Translations under genes and position numbers: made by a program
Assembly (NCBI GenBank): GCA_023376005.1
Contig: CM042145.1
Span: 61,787,100-61,851,099 of the forward strand
Length of the DNA stretch: 64,000 nt
Direction: 5' to 3'
DNA from: Doryteuthis pealeii
Lineage: Eukaryota; Mollusca; Cephalopoda; Myopsida; Loliginidae
Notes under the pieces: generated by a model
Databases searched by the model: none
Told to the model about the DNA's origin: nothing
Seen by the model: only the letters and a program-made list of their open reading frames with translations
In this document: one piece after another, positions 10,767 through 22,457 of the stretch
Layout of the letters: each line of letters begins with the position of its first letter
Numbering within the stretch: the first letter of the stretch is position 1

Positions 10767-11025
10767 TAAAAAGTAAAGTTGGTGACGTTGCCTATTGTCG
10801 GTATCAGTCGGGACTGCAAAGGAATCTATTCGTCTTCGCTAGCGCTAGACCAGGGAGATTGTTTATGCTTAGTTGGAGCGCCATATCTACCGCCAACTCC
10901 TTACTTTACCGTATAGATCAGAGTACCCAATCTGAGCTACTCAAACTCTGAGTTGGCGGGGTCCGTCATCGAACCAGGAACCTTGCGATTCCTAGGCCAA
11001 TGCTCTACCGACTGAGATAGTTTTT
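10767..11025 (-). mobile_element. SINE-S2, tRNA-derived
   Basis: Minus strand: A box CTCAGTCGGTAGAGCATTGG, B box GGTTCCTGGTTCGATGAC, then a conserved body (AGTAAGGAGTTGGCGGTAG, TGGCGCTCCAACTAAGC, CTGGTCTAGCGCTAGCG, GACTGATACCGAC) and a tail ending near TTTACTTTTTACTT. It closely parallels 18621-18868. Confidence 0.75.
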
Positions 11026-11063
11026 GATAATTGATTCTAAAGGTCCATGTAAACTGAACTATT

Positions 11064-11240
11064 TAAATGGGTGCAATGAATGACTCGAACCACTGGAAAA
11101 CAAACCTTACCACTTTTGCATTAAATGGGTGCAATGAATGACTCGAACCACTGGAAAACAAATCTCCCACTTTGACATTATATGGGTGCAATGAATGGCT
11201 CGAACCACTGGAAAACAAACCTCACCACTTTGGCATTAGA
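11064..11240 (-). repeat. 61-bp tandem repeat x3 with a B-box-like motif
   Basis: Three units, each containing on the minus strand GGTTCGAGTCATTCATTG or GGTTCGAGCCATTCATTG. The GGTTCGA core looks like a polymerase III B box or tRNA T-loop. No matching A box or acceptor stem closes around it, so it is not called a tRNA gene. Confidence 0.65.
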
Positions 11241-12213
11241 GCCCCTGATGGATTTTGCGAGGAATGTTTAGTGCATTTTGTTAATCAGTTTGTTTAGTTT
11301 TTTGGGGTTTTTTTTGGGGGGGTCTGTTGTTGTTGTTTGGTTTCCTTTTCTGCATTTGAATTTCTCAGATGACAAGAAATCAGAAACCCGAAGCCCTAAA
11401 TGACCACTGACAGCAAGCAGCAGCAACAGCAGCAGCAGTTGTGTTGACAATTTAGTTGAATGATTTTTTATTCTTTGATTTCTTTCTTTTGGAATTGGTA
11501 CAGGGTAACAGTGGGATGGGAAGGGAGTTTCTTTAATGGCAAGAAAAGAAAAGAAAAGAAAAGCATTTCTCTGAGAGGAATTTCAGGATGAGGCTAAAAT
11601 TAGACGAAAGAAGTTGTTAATGAAGTTCCATTTCAAGTATTTCATTTCAACTGTCAGCCTGTTTGGACATGTTACTTCAGATTAAAAAAAAAAAAAGAAA
11701 AAAAAGCCAAATAAAAACAGACCTTCACTTTCAATCAGTCTGGCATTTTTAATTTCCTCAACTGCCTGGGACTGTAGAATACACCAACTACACCTCTGCA
11801 GAAGAGTATAACCCTTATGAGCAGTCATGAATTGTGAACGTGCCTGTAGTTAGATTTTGAACTGGGTCCATTAAAATAATGGGGTCTGTGGAAAATTACC
11901 GACACTTGTGGCGGTTAATAATCTTGACCCCTTGAAAAAGGCGCGTTATTGGGCACCATGAAAATTAATTAAGCAGATTCGACCCGGCTTTCAAGGTGCG
12001 TATACGTATTGTCAGCTCCGGGGTCCATCTCCCCCCTCGGCGGAATCATGGACTAAGAAATAAAACTTGATCAAGAAACACCAATCCTTGTTAATTGAAT
12101 ATTAAACAAGCAATGTCCAGCCCAACCAGTAAGAAAACAAGAAAGAAAATCAACACAGCCAGAAACCCGAATAGAAGTCAGCCCAGAAAAAATGACGAAC
12201 TGGAAGAAGCAGA
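11241..12213. other. Non-coding spacer left of the duplicated block
   Basis: Includes a G/T-rich run at 11290-11345, AAAAG repeats at 11543-11562 and an R3-like start near 11760-11830 (ACACCTCTGCAGAAGAG). No gene recognised. It has no counterpart in copy B. Confidence 0.5.
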
Positions 12214-12239
12214 CAACAACGAGTCAGTATTCTATTATC

Positions 12240-12297
12240 TTTAATCTGCCTCTCTGTCTCTGTCTCTGTCTGTCTCTGTCTCTTAAATACCCGATAT

Positions 12298-12365
<68 letters not shown>

Positions 12366-12563
12366 GTCTGGTTTATTTCTTTCTATTTTGACCTAGAGTT
12401 TCACTTTCTTTTCTTCTTTCTTACTTTTTCTTTCTTTCTTTTTCTTTCTTTTTTCTGTTTTGATGGTGTCTCACTTTCTTTCTTTCTTTCTTTCTTTCTT
12501 TTGCTTTCTTCTCTTCTTTCTTTCTTTCTTTTTTCTTTCTTTCTGTTTTGACCTGGTGTCTCA

Positions 12564-12594
<31 letters not shown>

Positions 12595-12630
12595 TTGATC
12601 TTCTTTCTTTCTTTCTTTTAATTCCTTTGA
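12240..12630 (+). repeat. Pyrimidine-rich microsatellite block
   Basis: (TC)n at 12299-12362, then (TTTC)n islands separated by a recurring TTTTGACCTGGTGTCTCAC-like phrase (12390, 12460, 12545). The copy B counterpart (33550-34160) has more of these phrase units. Confidence 0.9.
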
Positions 12631-13297
12631 TGATGACTATTACCAGGTTTGTTTAGTTAAAACAATAGGTGCACTCATTGATCCTATTGATGTTGAGCAT
12701 CATCATCATCTGCGATTGCACACGCTGATTCTTGATTGACGATCCCTTGCACACGAAGGGGATGTAATTGGCTGCCGGTCGCTGTGGGATTTCCTTCTTT
12801 CTATCATTTCTTTGTGACTCGTGACCATTTCTTTTGTTCTCTGAATTGATAATATCCGAACTTAAAAACCTTTTGATGACAATTATGATATTCGATGATC
12901 AAAACTGAAACTTTATTATTCAAAACAAGCTCAGTAATATTCATTTGATTTGAGTTAATATCTGCATCTTTTTGTATTTATCGATCTATCTCAGTCTTTT
13001 CATATCAATCTATCTATCTATCTCAGCATATTTATATATATATCTATCGCAGTCTGTTCATAGTTATCTATCTATCTATCTATCAATATATATATATATA
13101 ATATACCAAACTTGTTGGTAAATCCTCGCGGTGAGAAAAAAACAGCAAATAGTTTGATTGTAAAAATATATTACCAAACATCACCCGGGGAGAAAAAAAA
13201 ATTTGGAAAAAAAAGAAAAGACCAAGATAATCGTACCAACCAAAAATAATCTATTGGTACAATATTTGGCCAAAAGAAAAAAAAAACAATTTATATA

Positions 13298-14040
<743 letters not shown>

Positions 14041-14320
14041 ATATATATATTTATATATATATATATATATAATATATATATATCAGTCAGAAATTTACCT
14101 TCTGACATATCCTGCTCGTAGGAAGTGGTTAGTAAATCAATCTATCTATCTGTCTATCTATCTATCTATCTATCTCAGTTCCTATTTATCTCAGTCAGTT
14201 CACATCTATCTACCTATCTCAATCAGAAATCGACCTTGTATCGCATCCTGCTCGTTTGGATGGGTTCATAAATCTATCTATATATTTTGTTTTTGTTCTT
14301 CATGGATACTGAAAATACTT
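14041..14320. repeat. (TA)n and (ATCT)n tracts
   Basis: TA at 14035-14082 and ATCT tetranucleotides around 14138-14175. The phrase TCAGTCAGAAAT...TTACCTTCTGACATATCCTG occurs at 14083 and in variant form (TCAATCAGAAATCGACC...ATCGCATCCTGCTCG) at 14219. Confidence 0.7.
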
Positions 14321-14525
14321 TTGGTGAACTGAATTTTTAACAGACATTTGGTGAACTCATTTTCTATGGGTTGAATAGAAAAACTGAGTTTAAAAAATAT
14401 GTAAAAACTGAGTTAAAAACATTTTTAAATTGAAAATTCATTAAGAATGAATAATAAAACAAAATGTCTTCGGCATAAAATAACCCAACAAGGGTTGACA
14501 TGCTGTAAAATCCAATAAACCAAAC
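14321..14525 (+). mobile_element. R3 tail fragment
   Basis: Carries the 3' half of repeat R3: ATGGGTTGAATAGAAAAA, a (TTTAAAAA)-rich stretch, AATGTCTTCGGCATAAAATA and the terminal GGTTGACATGCTGTAAAATC. Confidence 0.7.
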
Positions 14526-15220
14526 AACTATCTACTGTTCAAAGAACAGAGGCAAAAGAAGTCGAGAATGGTCTTCTGATACTGTCATATGACATCTTAC
14601 GGACATGCCAATTTTGTAAGGGAGATAATTATTTATTGTATCCTTACATAGAAAATGTTTAGTGCTGTTTTATACTCACTGTGTACCGCATGAATCTGGC
14701 CGTATTCCAAAACTGAACATAACAAACAATTACGACCTGAAATATGGGACGTTAATAATAATAATTGAAGTGCTTTGACCTGAGAAATCTATGTTATTTA
14801 GGCGCGAAAAGCTAGTTAATTTCAATTTGATGACTCTTTACCGCCATCTTTAAAACTGTGACCATGCTTATCTACAAAAGAGAAAAATGCAACAAAACAC
14901 CGTTCAGTCTAATTAAATCACGATCAATCACTTGGTGTTCTCGTGAACAATGAATGAAAACTTTGAGGCATTTTACGTCATAAATGAGTTTTCTCTTCTC
15001 GAAAGCTCATAAAGAAATTCTGCTGTTTGCGATTTCCCATTGAAAGCTGCTGATATTGTCAAGACTTCAAAGACAAAAGCCTCCTCGTTGTTCACGATTT
15101 CATTTTCACGTGCAAACAGCCTTTATTTACAACATGTATTGATTAGGTACAGGCTGGCATAGTGCCCGTCAAAAAATCACCGGCTTATTTACAACAGGTA
15201 TCACGGCCCAATGTTATATA
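14526..15220. other. Non-coding spacer, no gene seen
   Basis: Moderately complex sequence without an open frame over 60 codons or a repeat end I recognise. Present in both copies (35355-36110 in B, with many small indels). Confidence 0.5.
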
Positions 15221-15801
15221 CGGCTACATATGTCACATAAGCAGGTAGATATTCTAACAGGCTGATTTTCTTTTTTATAATCAATCTATGTTTTGTCTGA
15301 AAAATGTTAAAACTGTAAAAAAAAAATATACAAACTGGATTTTTTTTCTTTTTCTTCTTAAAAAATGTAATTATAAAATATTGTAAAATATTGTATATAA
15401 ATGAAAAAAAAAAAACAGTTATTAAAAACTATGCAGTAATACAAAACAAATACTAGTAAAAAACAACTTATCAACCATTTCCCTATGATTTCAGGTTATA
15501 TCATAAAAAATGGAGGCGCGTGGTGTAATGGTTAGAGTCGTAGGAAACGGACCCATCGACTCGAGTTCAAATCCTGGACGAGGCTGTTTACATTTCACAT
15601 AGCGCTAATAACCTTGGGAAAGGTATGAATCCAGTTATTCTCTCTCCAGCTATGGATAAATAGTGGGTTAGACTAAAGTTTTTCAAAAAAGTTTGTTTAT
15701 TTTTGTAGTTTTAACATTTTTCAAACAAAACCGACATAAATTGACTATAAAACAAATAAGCCTGTTAGAAATCTGCCTGTTTATAGTGACATGTGGAGCC
15801 G
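15221..15801. mobile_element. Inverted-repeat element interrupted by SINE-S1
   Basis: Imperfect inverted arms of about 95 bp (15221-15314 and 15708-15801) share words such as TCTAACAGGCT and GAAAAATGTTAAAAC. Between them lie A/T-rich DNA and a SINE-S1 copy. No coding capacity. Copy B equivalent is about 36110-36765. Confidence 0.55.
15512..15677 (+). mobile_element. SINE-S1, shorter copy
   Basis: A box TGGTGTAATGGTTAGAGTCG and B box GAGTTCAAATCC are both intact. It includes the body up to AGCTATGGATAAATAGTGGG and lacks the 3' part found at 7700-7810. Its indel-damaged partner in copy B is 36427-36610. Confidence 0.75.
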
Positions 15802-15889
15802 TATTTACTAGTTGGCCGTGCATGTATTGGTTATGTACAGACTGACACAGTGCCCGTTATGTACAGATTGACACCTCACCGGCTTATTT

Positions 15890-16293
15890 ACATATGACAT
15901 GTTACATTTGCCTAGGATCTGAGTAAGTATTTTCCTGGCTTCCCACCAGGCCGGATTAACACAAGGAAGATCAGAGTAAAGTAAGTATTGTCAGATGAAT
16001 ATAAAGTCCAATTATTGTAGGGAGCCACGCACAAACCGAAGATCCCGCAGTCAGTGCATGTATCTTGTCGGCATTCCTCTTTTGAGGCGCCTCAGGCACC
16101 GGGCAATAAATACAGCCCCCTGCCTAGGATCAGAGTCTAGTAGTTATTTACTGACATCCCACCATGTCAGATGAAGTCCGATGATTGTGGGGAGCCACGC
16201 ACAAACCGAAGCTCATATATTCCCAGTTTCAAAACTTCAGTGGATCTTCTCGGTATTCATCTTTTGAGCCAGGCACCAGACAATAAACCCAGC

Positions 16294-16295
<2 letters not shown>
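15890..16295. repeat. Diverged tandem duplication of about 200 bp
   Basis: Two units share GGAGCCACGCACAAACCGAAG, the TGTCAGATGAA...AGTCC phrase, CGGCATTCCTCTTTTGAG/CGGTATTCATCTTTTGAG and CACCGGGCAATAAA/CACCAGACAATAAA, in the same order. Copy B has the same pair at about 36850-37235. Confidence 0.65.
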
Positions 16296-16351
<56 letters not shown>

Positions 16352-16625
16352 ATATTAATGATTTGAAGGCAATTACAATGCGTATAAAAAATAAAAACAA
16401 AAATATGTTATTTTTGTCTTATCGATTTCAAAGTAGAAACTTCATCTTCTGAGGTGAATATCAGAAATATCACATTTCTGATATTCACCTCTGAAGTTTC
16501 TACTTTGAAATCGATAAGACAAAAATAACATATTTTTGTTTTTATTTTTATACGCATTGTAATTGCCTTCAAATCATTAATATATTATAACATACTTAAA
16601 CAATGCTTCAAGCAAATTACCAATT

Positions 16626-16667
<42 letters not shown>

Positions 16668-16680
16668 ATATATATATAAA
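16296..16680. mobile_element. Fold-back element HH-5 between (TA)n tracts
   Basis: Near-perfect inverted arms (about 16344-16471 and 16474-16590) with TA tracts outside (16296-16346 and 16630-16680). The minus strand of the left arm reads CAGAAGA, AAGT/ACTT stem II and GAAA (16426-16451), a one-base-off hammerhead-like core. The copy B version (about 37250-37690) is indel-damaged. Confidence 0.7.
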
Positions 16681-17025
16681 GCACACACAAATGCATACTC
16701 AAAATATATGACAATGGTCTTCATATGATTATAGCATCACTCTGTTATATTTACGAAACGGGTAACTGTGTACTAAAGGCTAAAATCAAAATCAATCCAG
16801 CTAGTGTATATATATATATATATAATATATATATATATATAAAACTGTCCCATGAGAAAATCCCAACACCAGCTGCATCCCAAACTTCAAAGGAAAGCTA
16901 ATAAACCCGAATGCAATAACCTCACTACTATTCAGATGGGGTCAATTAACTGTAAAAAATACTCACAACGGGTAAGACTTAAATTGCAATGTATATGTGC
17001 ATATAAGTGCGTACGTGCGTTCGCA

Positions 17026-17088
<63 letters not shown>

Positions 17089-17092
17089 GTGT
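17026..17092. repeat. (GT)n microsatellite
   Basis: GT dinucleotides starting in CACACGTGTGTG; the cysteine/valine frames across it are artefacts. Copy B counterpart at 38820-38900 is shorter and interrupted. Confidence 0.95.
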
Positions 17093-17284
17093 TTATGCCA
17101 GCATCCCTTCCACTTTTCTTTCATTCTTAACTTCATTAAAATTATTTCAATATACAAATATTGCATTTTATCCATTGATTCTACTCTTCAATTTTAAATC
17201 TTGCTCTCTAAGGATTAATTAATGGTTTTCGTAGAATTTCTTCACCTTTCCAATAAATAAATCTCAATGCTTATCGTCGTTTGC

Positions 17285-17765
17285 TTGGTTGGTTTGGTTG
17301 GTTGGATTTTACGGCATGACAACCCTTGATGGATTATTTTATCCTGAAGACGTTTTAACTCTATTTATTCTTGTTAGGTATTCAAATATTTTACACTCAT
17401 TTTAATCTATTTAACCAATCGATGGGTTGGTTGGTTGGTTTGTGGGTTTTATGGCATGTCAACCCTTGTTGGATTATTTTATCCCGAGGACATTTTGTTT
17501 TATTCATTCTTGATGGGTATTCAATTTTTTTCTTCAAACTCAATTTTTTAAACACATTTTAATACTCATTGTTTTATCTATTTAACCCATAGATAGGACC
17601 CTAACAGGTACTGCCAATCCGTGAAACTTGGAGTAATGGCGATGAATCAGTACACCACACTCCTCAGAGCTACAGCATAAGAACCTCACCCCTAAATGCA
17701 GTTTAACGTCATACCCAGGACACTAAGACCCTCAGCCACCGCCTTCTATCACATACGATAAAATA
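17285..17765 (-). mobile_element. R3 copy, minus orientation, plus an extra tail piece
   Basis: Minus strand ends with CATGCCGTAAAATCC-type tails at both 17285-17320 and 17430-17465, so a tail fragment adjoins a longer copy. The remainder includes GTACTACC/CAGTACCTGTTAGGGTCC-type and CTAAGACCCTCAGCCACCGC (plus strand) words shared with other R3 copies. Confidence 0.65.
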
Positions 17766-18262
17766 AAGTTGGGGTTGCCATGACCCGTGAAGCTTAAGGA
17801 CGGAATCCTGGTGGCTAAGAAGTCTATGACATGCAACTACACTTTGGATCTTATTTAGGCTAGACGGGCAGTTTGAGGAGCCCCCTCTGATAAATCGGCC
17901 GGCCGTCAAGCTCTAGCACCTATATGATTGTCCCAATCCTATTGTCCTTATAGCAAGCCCCAACACTTTTTATCATGTGCTAGAAGGCTGTGGTTGAGGG
18001 TCTTATTGAGTTTAAACTCTATCTGATGGTGAGGTTCCAGTTCTGGAGGTCTGAGGAATGTGGAGTACCCTTTCATCCCCATTACTACCAAGTTTGCTCT
18101 AACCAGGAGAGGTAGTACATATTAGGGTGCTATCTATGGGTGAAATAGAAAAAAATGAGTTTTTAAAAAAATTGTGTTTAAAAAAAACGAATACTCATCG
18201 AGAATGAATAGAAAATAAGCCAACAAGGGTTGACATGCCGTAAAATCCAACCAACCAATACT
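17766..18262 (+). mobile_element. R3 copy, plus orientation, head to head with the previous
   Basis: Begins near CATGACCCGTGAAGCTTAAG, includes GGCTAGACGGGCAGTTTGAG, CTAGCACCTATATGATTG, AAGCCCCAACAC and CTATCTGATGGTGAGGTTCC, and ends GTTGACATGCCGTAAAATCC. In copy B this copy is split at 39824 by a SINE. Confidence 0.7.
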
Positions 18263-18620
18263 CGATTTGATCAACAAAATGATTTTTACTAAATGCACAA
18301 AAAAGATCCAAATAATTTTTTGGTGAATTGCAAATGCTGATAAATAATGACAGAAAAAAATAATAATTTCTAGAATCGTTGGATGAATATCCGACAGATC
18401 TTCGAAACCCTCAATGCAATGAGAAATTTACGAGAATTTTATTACTGATGTTTTTACTTTTAAATGAACATTAACTGAAGGAGTTTTTTTTGGTTGTAAA
18501 GGCTTTTTTTTTTCTTTTTTGTCAACACGTTCACTCTTTCAAAGGGAACACTATAAATGAATATTAGACAACCATATTTATAAATCAACCTTTACTCTTA
18601 AAAACCAGTCATATCAAATG

Positions 18621-18868
18621 TAGTAAAGTAAAGTCGACGGGGCGGCCTAAAGTCGGTATCAGCCAGTCAGCGAGGGAGTCTATCCCCTTTTCAATAGCGC
18701 TAGACCAAGGAGATTGTTTTTTAGCATCTGAGGTGGAGCGCCACACCTACCATCAGTTCCTTACTTTACCGTACAGATCCCTGAGCTACTCATACGCTGA
18801 GTTGGCGAGGACCGGTATCGAACTAGGAACCTTGTGGTTTCTAGCCGAACGCTCTAACGACTGCGCTA
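18621..18868 (-). mobile_element. SINE-S2, present only in copy A
   Basis: Minus strand: A box TTAGCGCAGTCGTTAGAGCG, B box GGTTCCTAGTTCGATACC (canonical GTTCGANNC), body AAGTAAGGAACTGATGGTAG, TTGGTCTAGCGCTATTGAAA, GATACCGACTTTAGGCCGCC, tail CTTTACTTTACTA. AAATGT borders both sides (18616-18621, 18868-18873). Copy B reads straight through here (about 40675-40700), and 12 bp of target present in B are missing in A. Confidence 0.8.
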
Positions 18869-18944
18869 AATGTGTCTCTCATAGTATTATTGCCTTTTTT
18901 TCTTCGTCCCTTCTTTTTTTGTTGACATCATAACACTAAATAAT

Positions 18945-19190
18945 CATTTATTAACATCTTTATTTCTTAGTGATATATAAGACACATTGCAGTATTTTAA
19001 ATGCACTAATATTTTGATGCAAATCTATCTCAGATTTTCATAGACATCGTAAATAAATAAGATTTATTCTTTGTATTAATAATTTTGAATATAAATTGAA
19101 TACTCATTGATAGATTACTGAGGGTATTGTAACGTAAGCAGTGACGTAGTTTCGGTTACACTCAGACACCGAATCTTCATTATGATAAGA
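18945..19190 (-). mobile_element. Helitron H1 5'-end fragment
   Basis: Plus strand right end CATTATGATAAGA followed by T; internal TTCGGTTACA and CATTGATAGATT shared with complete H1 copies. It lacks the CTAG end. Copy B (40763-41068) retains more of the CTAG-proximal side. Confidence 0.65.
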
Positions 19191-20734
19191 TTGTTGGATA
19201 AATATCCGACAGGTCTTTGAATGCAATGAAATATTTACAAAAATTATACAATTTTATTATTGATGTTTTTACTTTTAAATGAACATTAGCTGAAAGAGTT
19301 TTTTTTTGGTTGTAAAGGCTCTTTTTTTTTTTTTTTGGCTTTTTTGTCAACACGTTCACTCTTTCAAAGTGAACACTATAAATGAATATCAGACAGTCAT
19401 ATTTATAAATCAACCTTTACTCTTAAAAACCAGTCATATAAAATGTATCCTAAGGAAACAAATGTGTCTCTCATAGTATTATTGCCTTTTTTTTTTCTCT
19501 CTCTTTTTTTTTGTTGATATGGAAGCAAATGAGATGGATCGAACATATGTGGCGAGATAAAACGTCGGCTTGTGAACGAAGAGACATTTTGAAATAAATC
19601 GAGACAGCTTTTAGTCAATAAACGACGAACAATATATTATTTCTCGACTCAGCAACTTCTCAAATAATTCCTCCATTTTGGCAAATGGATAAATTCGCTA
19701 TTCAACCCACATTCCGTTTTTACAATAAAATGTCTTTCATCATTCGACTTTTCTTTTCTTTCACCTTTCGTTTTCTTTTCATATTTCTCTTTTATAACAG
19801 GCATCATCTCGATTTTGTAAGAACCATTTTCTTTTTTTTTTTAGTTGGAAGATTGGAAGGAAGAGATTTCATTTTTTTTAATTTATTTGTATTCGGCATA
19901 GAATTTTTTCTGTGTTCCGAACCAAGCAGATGTTTTTATTTTGGGTTTTTTTGGGTTTTTTGTTGTTTTTTTTTTTGGGGGGGTATTTTTTGTTTTTGTT
20001 TTTTAATTGAGACCTTGCGTATGCACTCGTGTATTGGTTGAGAAATTTACGAGAATTTTATTACTGATATTTCACTTTTAAATGAACATTGACTAAAAGA
20101 GTTTTTTTGGTTGTAAAGGCTTTTTTTTCAACATGTTCACCCTTTCAAACTATAAATGAATACCAGACAGATATCTATATATTAATACCCTTAATTGTAA
20201 GACCGTTATCATCTCTGATTAAAAATGAGACCATCCATATCGTCCAAGATGAAAAGCAAAAATGTAAATCCTGATCATCTTGTGTTGCTTATCCGCCGAA
20301 TTCTTATTTCATATGAGTGTCGTCATCTCAGCTAAATAATGGACCGTTCCGTTTTTATTTTACAGAAAGGAAGGAACAAAGTTCATTTTTAATTTATTTA
20401 TATTCGGCATAGAATATCTTCTGGGTTCGGAACAGATGTTTTTGTTTTTATTTTTGTTGTTGTTTTTTGTTTTGTTTTGTTTTCTTTTTCTGTTTTTAAT
20501 TGAGACCATGCCTATATTCTCGTGTATTGGTCGAATTTTTTAAACTTAAATTTTTTAGGCGAAAAATTAGGTTTTCAAGATACTAACAATCTCTAATAAT
20601 AAATGCGAATGTCAATGTGTCAATGTGTAATATTTTAAAACTTTACTCCTAGAGGCCGTAGCCAAACATGTCATACCATTTTGGAATCAGGTTGACTCCG
20701 TGAGCAAATTAAAAACATTTCGGGTCGAATCCGG

Positions 20735-20975
20735 ATTCTGGGGAATGTGGAGTACCCTTTCATTGCCATTACTCCCAGGTCCCTTCTGACCCGGAATGGT
20801 AGTACCTGTTAGGGTCCCATCTATAAGTTAAATAGAAGAAAATGAGCTAACAAAGATATGTTTTTATAAAAAGTGAGTTCAAAAAAGAAATTTCAATACC
20901 CATCATGAATTAAATAAAGAAAACGTCTTCGGCTTAAAATAAGCCAACAACGGTTGACATGCCGTAAAATCTCAA
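20735..20975 (+). mobile_element. R3 tail fragment
   Basis: From GAATGTGGAGTACCCTTTC through GGTAGTACCTGTTAGGGTCC to GTTGACATGCCGTAAAATC. Copy B equivalent 42655-42915. Confidence 0.7.
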
Positions 20976-21104
20976 AAAGAAAAAGATGTAAGAATTTATT
21001 TTAATTCCGATCTAATGATGAAGACTTATATTCTACCGTATTCTTGTCCCATTAAAACGCAACACATTCTCTGTGGCTTTTAGCTTTATAGCTGTTATTT
21101 TATA

Positions 21105-21106
<2 letters not shown>

Positions 21107-21150
<44 letters not shown>

Positions 21151-21277
21151 CATTTAATAGGTATTCCCGCCTAATTCATTATTAATTAATTAATTTTCAA
21201 AATTAGGTACGACTCCAATTAAGCACTTATTCTCCCAAAAATTATCGGCAAAAAGCCATTCAAAACAAACCGTGTTT

Positions 21278-21335
<58 letters not shown>

Positions 21336-21600
21336 CCAAAAGTCCAGAGAAGAAATCTTCCTTACGACACAAGAGTTTTATTTAAAAAAACCTGTCGCAG
21401 TTTGAGAGCTCAATGTGTGCTCTTAATGTTAGAGTCACAGAGCAAATATATAAGTAAAGAAATAACAAAAGACTTGAAGATGAATCGGGAGAGTTAGACA
21501 ATTTGTCTAAGCTCCCTGAAATAGACTATAATGCTTAATCTCTAAGTCTTTTGTTATTTCTTTACTTATATATATATATATTATATATAATATATATATA
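21107..21600. mobile_element. Insertion HH-6 within (TA)n, present only in copy A
   Basis: Two TA tracts (21107-21151, 21282-21332) bracket a 130-bp piece that resembles 38100-38245 and 38505-38610. A second part carries 28-bp inverted arms (TAAGTAAAGAAATAACAAAA at 21451 and its reverse at about 21548). Inside is a strong hairpin (GGGAG...CTCCC with TTAGACAA/TTGTCTAA, 21499-21528) followed by TGAAAT. Copy B has only a short TA tract here (about 43040-43088). Confidence 0.65.
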
Positions 21601-22054
21601 TATCATGATGTCGCGCAATTAGCACGGATACCCATGACAATCTCTCGCCAACCTTCTCTATCATTCATTGCCTCAGGGAGGTCCTCTGCACAGCATCCAG
21701 GATCCGCGCAGTGAGTTGGTCAATGTAGGTCATTGCTGGACGGCCTACATTAATATGTCAATGTGTTGGCTTCCACAGGAAAACGTCGCTGATGAGTTCG
21801 TCTTTGCTTCTCCAGCTGTGTCCAGCATGTCTTGTCCGTCTTACTCTGCTGGTTTGTGAGATAGGGGGCAGGTGGTCGTACATCGGCTTCCTTGTGGGGT
21901 GCTGTTTCCACGACTTGTTCAAGACCGCAAGCAGCATTCTTGTGCAGCTCCCATCTACCTTATTCTCAAGGCGTCTCGTTAGGGTCCAAGTAGTGCAGCC
22001 ATACAGCAGCACTGATACAACCACAGCTATACCTAGGTAGTAATATCGCATCAA
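21601..22054 (-). pseudogene. RTE-type non-LTR retrotransposon, C-terminal end of ORF
   Basis: The minus-strand frame 22054-21758 contains VVVSVLLYGCTTWTLTRRLE, then a RMLLAVLNKSWKQHPTRKP segment, an LPPISQTSRVRRTRHAGHSW segment and RSKDELISDVFLW. I recognise this pattern as the region following the reverse-transcriptase domain of RTE-like elements. The frame then shifts; continuing codons give GRPAMTYIDQLT and, in another frame, AMNDREGWREIVMGIRANCA. The element ends GCGCGACATCATGAT at 21601, like other RTE 3' ends. The endonuclease and most of the reverse transcriptase are absent. It is a 5'-truncated, frameshifted relic; copy B equivalent 43090-43535. No host function is implied. Confidence 0.85.
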
Positions 22055-22069
22055 TACAAAGCGATGTTA

Positions 22070-22171
22070 ATACATGAACAGGAAAGGCAGGGTCAGCTAT
22101 AAACAGATTATCAGTCATATGGAAATCCGATCTCACTGAGAAGTTAAAACGACAATTCTTTCAAGCTGTGG

Positions 22172-22172
<1 letters not shown>
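22070..22172 (+). pseudogene. Inverted 5' segment of the same RTE insertion
   Basis: Plus-strand codons read GKAGSAINRLSVIWKSDL followed by TEKLKRQFFQAVV. This is the stretch that precedes AVVVSVLLYGC in RTE proteins, yet it lies in the opposite orientation and ends exactly where the neighbouring minus-strand relic starts in element coordinates. The arrangement fits a twin-primed (5'-inverted) insertion. Its outer end abuts a TA tract (22173-22225). Copy B: about 43570-43650. Confidence 0.75.
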
Positions 22173-22223
<51 letters not shown>

Positions 22224-22230
<7 letters not shown>

Positions 22231-22425
22231 CTCGTATTCCTTAATTGTATGACTGCTATCATCTTGCAACACCCTCTGGTTAAAAATGAGACCGTCCAAA
22301 CCCTGCAAGATGAAATGCAAAAATGTAAATCCTGATTTTCTGGTGTTCCTTATCCGCTGAATTCTTATTTCTTATGAGTGATGTCACCTCAGCTAGATAA
22401 TTCTGTTTTTATTAGAAAGAAAGAA

Positions 22426-22457
<32 letters not shown>

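Larger units (their letters stand above)
18375..20190. repeat. Three spaced direct repeats (R7)
   Basis: A ~250-bp unit recurs at 18375-18620, 19191-19500 and 20041-20175. It contains ATATCCGACAG, TTTACTTTTAAATGAACATT, a T-run with GGTTGTAAAGGC, GTCAACACGTTCACTC and ACTATAAATGAATA. The 19640-20040 part holds a T-rich stretch and a block (GTATTCGGCATAGAAT ... TTTTAATTGAGACC) repeated at 20380-20530. No gene seen. Copy B: 40425-42440. Confidence 0.65.

Noticed and set aside
10930..11025. tRNA gene on the minus strand (CTCAGTCGGTAGAGC and GGTTCGAT motifs)
   Set aside because: The acceptor stem does not pair and the body continues into the SINE-S2 family seen at 18621-18868.
11268..11450. Minus-strand 60-codon frame with a leucine-rich start resembling a signal peptide
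   Set aside because: The leucines come from a (CAG/CTG)-type short repeat, and nothing downstream supports a secreted protein.
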